This document shows, in pieces, positions 62,470 to 64,000 of a stretch of 64,000 nt of DNA (position 1 is its first letter; each line of letters begins with the position of its first letter). The DNA is taken from positions 2,852,001 through 2,916,000 of the forward strand of contig NZ_CP034279.1 in assembly GCF_009739905.1 (NCBI RefSeq), written 5' to 3'. The stretch comes from Streptomyces ficellus (GTDB taxonomy: Bacteria; Actinomycetota; Actinomycetes; Streptomycetales; Streptomycetaceae). A model generated the notes under the pieces. It was not told where the DNA came from. It did no database searches and was given only the letters and a program-made list of their open reading frames with translations. The position numbers and the translations under genes are program-made.

Positions 62470-63711
62470 ATGCCCGCAGACCTCGCCGTCATCGGCCTCG
62501 GCCACCTCGGACTGCCCCTGGCCCAAGCCGCCACAGCCGCCGGGGTCGACACCATCGGCTTCGACACCGACCCGCGCCCGGTGGCGGAGCTGGCGGCCGG
62601 CCGGCCGCCGGTCGACGGCTCGCTCACCGCCTCGGAGATCCGCCGGATGCTCTCGGGGGGCTTCCGGCCGACCACCAACCCCACCGAGCTGGGCCGCGTC
62701 CGTACCGCCGTCATCTGCACCCCCACCCCCCTCGGCGCCGACCGCACACCGGACCTCGGCGCCGTCGCCGAGGCGGCGCGCGCGCTGGCGGCCCGGCTGC
62801 GCCCCAACACCACCGTCCTGCTCGAGTCGCCCGTCCACCCCGGCACCACCGAGGACGTGCTGCGTCCGCTCCTCGAAGCGGGCTCGGGCCTGCGGGCCGG
62901 CCGGGACTTCCACCTCGCGTACTCCCCCGGGCGTCTCGACCCCGGCAACCGCGCCCACGACTTCGCCCACACACCCCGGGTCATCGGCGGCCTCACCCCG
63001 GCCTGCACCGAGTCGGCCGCCGCCTTCTACGGCCGCCTCACCGACAAGGTCGTACGCGCGCGTGGCACCCGGGAGGCCGAGACCGTCAAGCTGCTGGAAA
63101 CCAACTTCCGGCACGTCAACATCGCGCTGGTCAACGAGATGGCGGTGCTCTGCCACGACCTGGGCGTCGACCTCTGGGACGTCATCCGGTGCGCCGAGAC
63201 CAAACCGTTCGGGTTCCAGGCCTTCCGGCCGGGCCCCGGTGTCGGCGGCCACGGCGTCCCCGTCGACACGATCGGCACCCACCGCCCGCTGCGGCTGGTG
63301 GAACTGGCGGGCCAGGTCAACGAACGCATGCCGCAGTACGTCATCCAGCGCTGCGCCACGCTCCTCAACGAGCACGGCAAGTCCGCGCGCGGCGCCCGCG
63401 TCCTGCTGCTCGGCGTCACCTACAAGCCGGACCTGGCCGACCAGGAGGGCTCCCCCGCGACCGAGATCGGCCGCCGCCTGATGGACATGGGCGCCGCGGT
63501 CAGCTACCACGACCCGTACGTCGCCGACTGGCGCGTCCGCGACCTGCCCGTCCCCCGGGCGGACTCCCTCTACGAGGCCGCCGCGGCCGCCGACCTGACG
63601 GTCCTGCTCCAGCACCACCGCACCTACGACCTCCAGGGGCTGGCCGTGAAGGCCCAGCTCCTGCTGGACACCCGCGGCGTCACGCCGGCGGGCGCGGCAC
63701 ACCGGCTGTGA
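62470..63711 (+). CDS. Nucleotide-sugar (UDP-glucose/GDP-mannose-type) dehydrogenase, catalytic Cys missing
   Basis: The 413-residue protein has the family's full three-domain layout: N-terminal NAD domain (LAVIGLGHLGLPLAQAATAAG), LLESPVHPGTTEDVL, the central helix AETVKLLETNFRHVNIALVNEMAVLC and a C-terminal domain with LLGVTYKPDLADQEGSPA. In place of the catalytic motif GVGGHCxPxD it reads GPGVGGHGVPVDTIGTH: the nucleophile Cys is Gly (codon GGC, near 63253). It should not carry out the thiohemiacetal chemistry of this family. It starts at ATG 62470, behind GGAAGGA at 11 bases. The loss could be true, a sequencing error, or a divergent function. Confidence 0.85.
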   Translation: MPADLAVIGLGHLGLPLAQAATAAGVDTIGFDTDPRPVAELAAGRPPVDGSLTASEIRRMLSGGFRPTTNPTELGRVRTAVICTPTPLGADRTPDLGAVAEAARALAARLRPNTTVLLESPVHPGTTEDVLRPLLEAGSGLRAGRDFHLAYSPGRLDPGNRAHDFAHTPRVIGGLTPACTESAAAFYGRLTDKVVRARGTREAETVKLLETNFRHVNIALVNEMAVLCHDLGVDLWDVIRCAETKPFGFQAFRPGPGVGGHGVPVDTIGTHRPLRLVELAGQVNERMPQYVIQRCATLLNEHGKSARGARVLLLGVTYKPDLADQEGSPATEIGRRLMDMGAAVSYHDPYVADWRVRDLPVPRADSLYEAAAAADLTVLLQHHRTYDLQGLAVKAQLLLDTRGVTPAGAAHRL

Positions 63712-63859
63712 CGCACACGCCCAGCATCCGGGCGGGGACGAGGATGCCGGGCTGCCGGGCTGTCGGAGGGGCCTGTTAGTCTCCGGGCCTCACTTACGCA
63801 GACTTTATGTGCGCAGGTGCACGCAGGGTCTGTACCGTTTTCAGGGGGGATTTCCCAGC

Positions 63860-64000
63860 ATGAGCCAGCCCGTTCCGCCGCCGCCGCCCGGCAACCCCTT
63901 CGCCGGCGGCCCGGCCGCCCCGTACCCGCCCGCCCAGGCCCCGGCCCCCGCGCGGGACAACGTCGCGCTCGGCCTGCTGACCGCCCTCGTGGCCGCCGTG
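63860..64000 (+). CDS. Proline-rich membrane protein (3' end outside window)
   Basis: Only the first 47 residues lie in the window: MSQPVPPPPPGNPFAGGPAAP-like proline-rich start, then a likely helix beginning DNVALGLLTALVAAV. The ATG at 63860 follows CAGGGGGGATTTCCCAGC. This opening is typical of Streptomyces membrane proteins with an N-terminal Pro-rich tail and unassigned function. The rest lies beyond the right edge. Confidence 0.6.
   Translation, partial: MSQPVPPPPPGNPFAGGPAAPYPPAQAPAPARDNVALGLLTALVAAV

Overview
The window is high-GC actinobacterial chromosome and almost certainly from a Streptomyces: strong third-position GC bias, many GTG/TTG starts, LAXTG surface anchors, DUF3017/DUF6350/DUF2690 families, a ydaO-type riboswitch before an NlpC/P60 hydrolase, and a gene order (mdh - folD - purHN - sucCD - icmB - pcrA - guaA - kinases - glpD) that I recall from the conserved core of Streptomyces genomes. 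It reads as stable core chromosome. I see no insertion sequence, prophage, CRISPR array, rRNA or tRNA.

Layout. 1-8.6 kb is central metabolism on the minus strand: mdh (cut by the window edge), a membrane-anchored XRE/DUF2690 protein, icd, DUF3017, folD, then purN-purH with a 14-nt overlap. 8.8-12.9 kb holds two membrane proteins (one DUF6350) and an HTH/sigma-like gene that looks split by a -1 frame change. 13-15 kb is sucCD. 15.4-23.8 kb is the most interesting block: MoxR-type AAA, DUF5682 and VWA genes on the minus strand (joined by 4-nt overlaps), facing SWIM and DUF5691 genes on the plus strand, with a small lipoprotein gene between them. Both arms carry the same promoter motif, TTGTCAGTGG-N7-(T/C)ACGGT, which matches the RecA-independent (PafBC) DNA-damage promoter of actinobacteria. 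The helicase gene pcrA in this window has the same kind of promoter.

24-34.7 kb carries icmB, a lipase, cell-wall hydrolases (M23 and two NlpC/P60, the first behind a c-di-AMP riboswitch) around pcrA, and a secreted or membrane esterase. 34.8-39 kb is a PspC-type sensor kinase/response regulator pair, a divergent PspC membrane protein and DoxX. 39-43 kb has a class II aldolase, a DUF985 cupin, guaA, and chorismate mutase behind a likely leader-peptide attenuator. 43.3-46.4 kb holds two divergent sortase-anchored proteins. 46.5-50 kb has a GMC oxidoreductase and succinate-semialdehyde dehydrogenase. 50.2-59.9 kb is a run of four membrane Ser/Thr kinase-like proteins, one of them a pseudokinase with a 275-residue insertion. 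60.5-64 kb has glpD, a nucleotide-sugar dehydrogenase that has lost its catalytic cysteine, and the start of a proline-rich membrane protein.

All assignments come from reading the sequence and from memory of families. No database search was run. Start codons were chosen from ribosome-binding sites, overlaps and family length.
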